From assembly GCA_945831805.1 (NCBI GenBank), contig CAMADY010000010.1, positions 1 through 48,954 of the forward strand: a stretch of DNA of 48,954 nucleotides, given 5' to 3'. Made by a program: the position numbers and the translations under genes. This document shows, piece after piece, positions 47,849-48,954 of the stretch (its first letter is position 1; each line of letters starts with the position of its first letter). The notes beneath the pieces were generated by a model, which ran no database searches, was not told the origin of the DNA, and was given only the letters and a program-made list of their open reading frames with translations. This DNA comes from an uncultured Prevotellaceae bacterium. Its GTDB lineage: Bacteria > Bacteroidota > Bacteroidia > Bacteroidales > Bacteroidaceae.

Positions 47849-48133
47849 CTATTCACTAGCACTCTTAACCTTCTCCTTCATCGTGGCGAAAGGTTTGAAG
47901 TTTGCTACGAGCTTCGGTGGCACAAGCATCTTCTGTCCCGTACCGGGGTTGTTGATGATTCTCTCCATGCGCTTCTTCACGTCGAAACTGCCGAGTCCCG
48001 ACACGTTCACTGTATCGCCCACTGCAAGATGGTCGATGATATTATATACGGCCGTACGCACCATGTTCTGCGTATCGTCCTGCTTATATCCTGTACGCTG
48101 CGAAAGCGCAGCAATAAATTCCTTGTTATTCAT
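47849..48133 (-). CDS. HU family DNA-binding protein
   Basis: MNNKEFIAALSQRTGYKQDDTQNMVRTAVYNIIDHLAVGDTVNVSGLGSFDVKKR..NPGTGQKMLVPPKLVANFKP. Confidence 0.9.
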   Translation of the reverse strand: MNNKEFIAALSQRTGYKQDDTQNMVRTAVYNIIDHLAVGDTVNVSGLGSFDVKKRMERIINNPGTGQKMLVPPKLVANFKPFATMKEKVKSASE

Positions 48134-48155
48134 AAAAACTATTATTTTCGAAGCA

Positions 48156-48954
48156 CTATGCACTATGCACCAACTCTGCGTAGAGGTCAAACTCCTCTGC
48201 TCCGGTGATTCTGACGTTATAGAAGCACCCTGTCCTTAGCCTTTTCTCGCTAACCGGAACGAGCACCTCGGGGTCAACCTCCGGCGAAGAGAACTCCGAG
48301 CGGCAGACGTAGTAGTCGCCCTCGCGTCTGTCAACGACGACCTTCATCTCCCTGCCTACCATACCCTCCATCAGCTCTGCAGAGATGCGCTGCTGCACCC
48401 TCATCAGTTTGTCGAGGCGCTGTTGCTTTATGTCCTCTGGAACGTCGTCGGTGTATTTCTCCGCGCTGTACGTCCCTTCCTCCTCAGAGTACGCAAAAGC
48501 GCCCATTCTATCGAAGCGTGCCCACTTCACGAACTCCACGAGTTCATTGAACTCCTCGTCCGTCTCGCCTGGGAATCCCACCATCAGCGTTGTCCTCAGA
48601 CAAATACGCGGCACCTCATTGCGGAGCCTCTCTATCAGCTCCATCGTCTCCTCCTTCGTCGTATTGCGGCGCATGCGTTCAAGCACGGATGTAGAGATGT
48701 GTTGCAGTGCTATGTCGAGATACTTACATACATTATCCTTCTCACGCATCACGCGAAGCAGCTCCATCGGGAATTGGTTAGGATAACCGTAGTGCAGGCG
48801 AATCCACTTCACGCCCTTGATGTCAGCCATCCTCTCCACCAGCTCCGCTATCATGCGCTTGCCGTAGAGGTCTATGCCGTAGTAGGTCAGTTCCTGAGCT
48901 ATAATCTGGAACTCCTTGACGCCTGCCTCCACCAGCATCCTCACTTCGTCGAGG
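48156..48954 (-). CDS. rimO: Ribosomal protein S12 methylthiotransferase, partial (C-terminal part, runs off window)
   Basis: IIAQELTYYGIDLYG, IRLHYGYP, DIALQHISTSVLERMRRNTT, TTLMVGFPGETDEEF; C-terminal TRAM-like region. Confidence 0.92.
   Translation of the reverse strand, partial: LDEVRMLVEAGVKEFQIIAQELTYYGIDLYGKRMIAELVERMADIKGVKWIRLHYGYPNQFPMELLRVMREKDNVCKYLDIALQHISTSVLERMRRNTTKEETMELIERLRNEVPRICLRTTLMVGFPGETDEEFNELVEFVKWARFDRMGAFAYSEEEGTYSAEKYTDDVPEDIKQQRLDKLMRVQQRISAELMEGMVGREMKVVVDRREGDYYVCRSEFSSPEVDPEVLVPVSEKRLRTGCFYNVRITGAEEFDLYAELVHSA

Overview
The window is a Bacteroidales chromosome segment; gene content, codon style and the -33/-7 promoter type (TTTG...TAnnTTTG) point to a Prevotella-like organism, but the taxon is inferred. 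It is densely coding and mostly housekeeping: a partial tRNA-Asp, galE, wzc/wza export genes, a TGS-nucleoside kinase, a Na/Pi cotransporter, rlmN, a pdxA-like gene, a sigma-54 activator, lptE, secG, murB, pheS, glyA, map, tsaD, pncC/cinA-C, a GH35 enzyme, carB, an amino-acid ABC transporter, galM, a DEAD-box helicase, an LptF/G permease, tgt, lon, two HU-family genes and partial rimO. I saw no complete phage, transposase or CRISPR array. The most interesting signals are: (1) a PdxA homologue that has lost the metal-ligand motifs (12255-13217); (2) a free-standing small RNA with its own promoter and terminator, possibly Bacteroidales-1-like (20747-20810); (3) an in-frame GC-rich palindromic insertion in the essential gene tsaD; (4) an HU-TM-LysM fusion that could tether DNA to the cell wall; (5) a fused ABC binding protein/permease whose binding lobes are in permuted order, with a partner ATPase carrying an extra C-terminal domain; (6) a ~1 kb intergenic island at 6.7-7.6 kb with a promoter, a truncated signal-peptide ORF, a terminator, helically phased 22-bp repeats and an orphan ORF; (7) several short tandem-repeat tracts (36, 26 and 45 bp) and hairpins in intergenic DNA. 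All calls come from reading the sequence; no searches were run.
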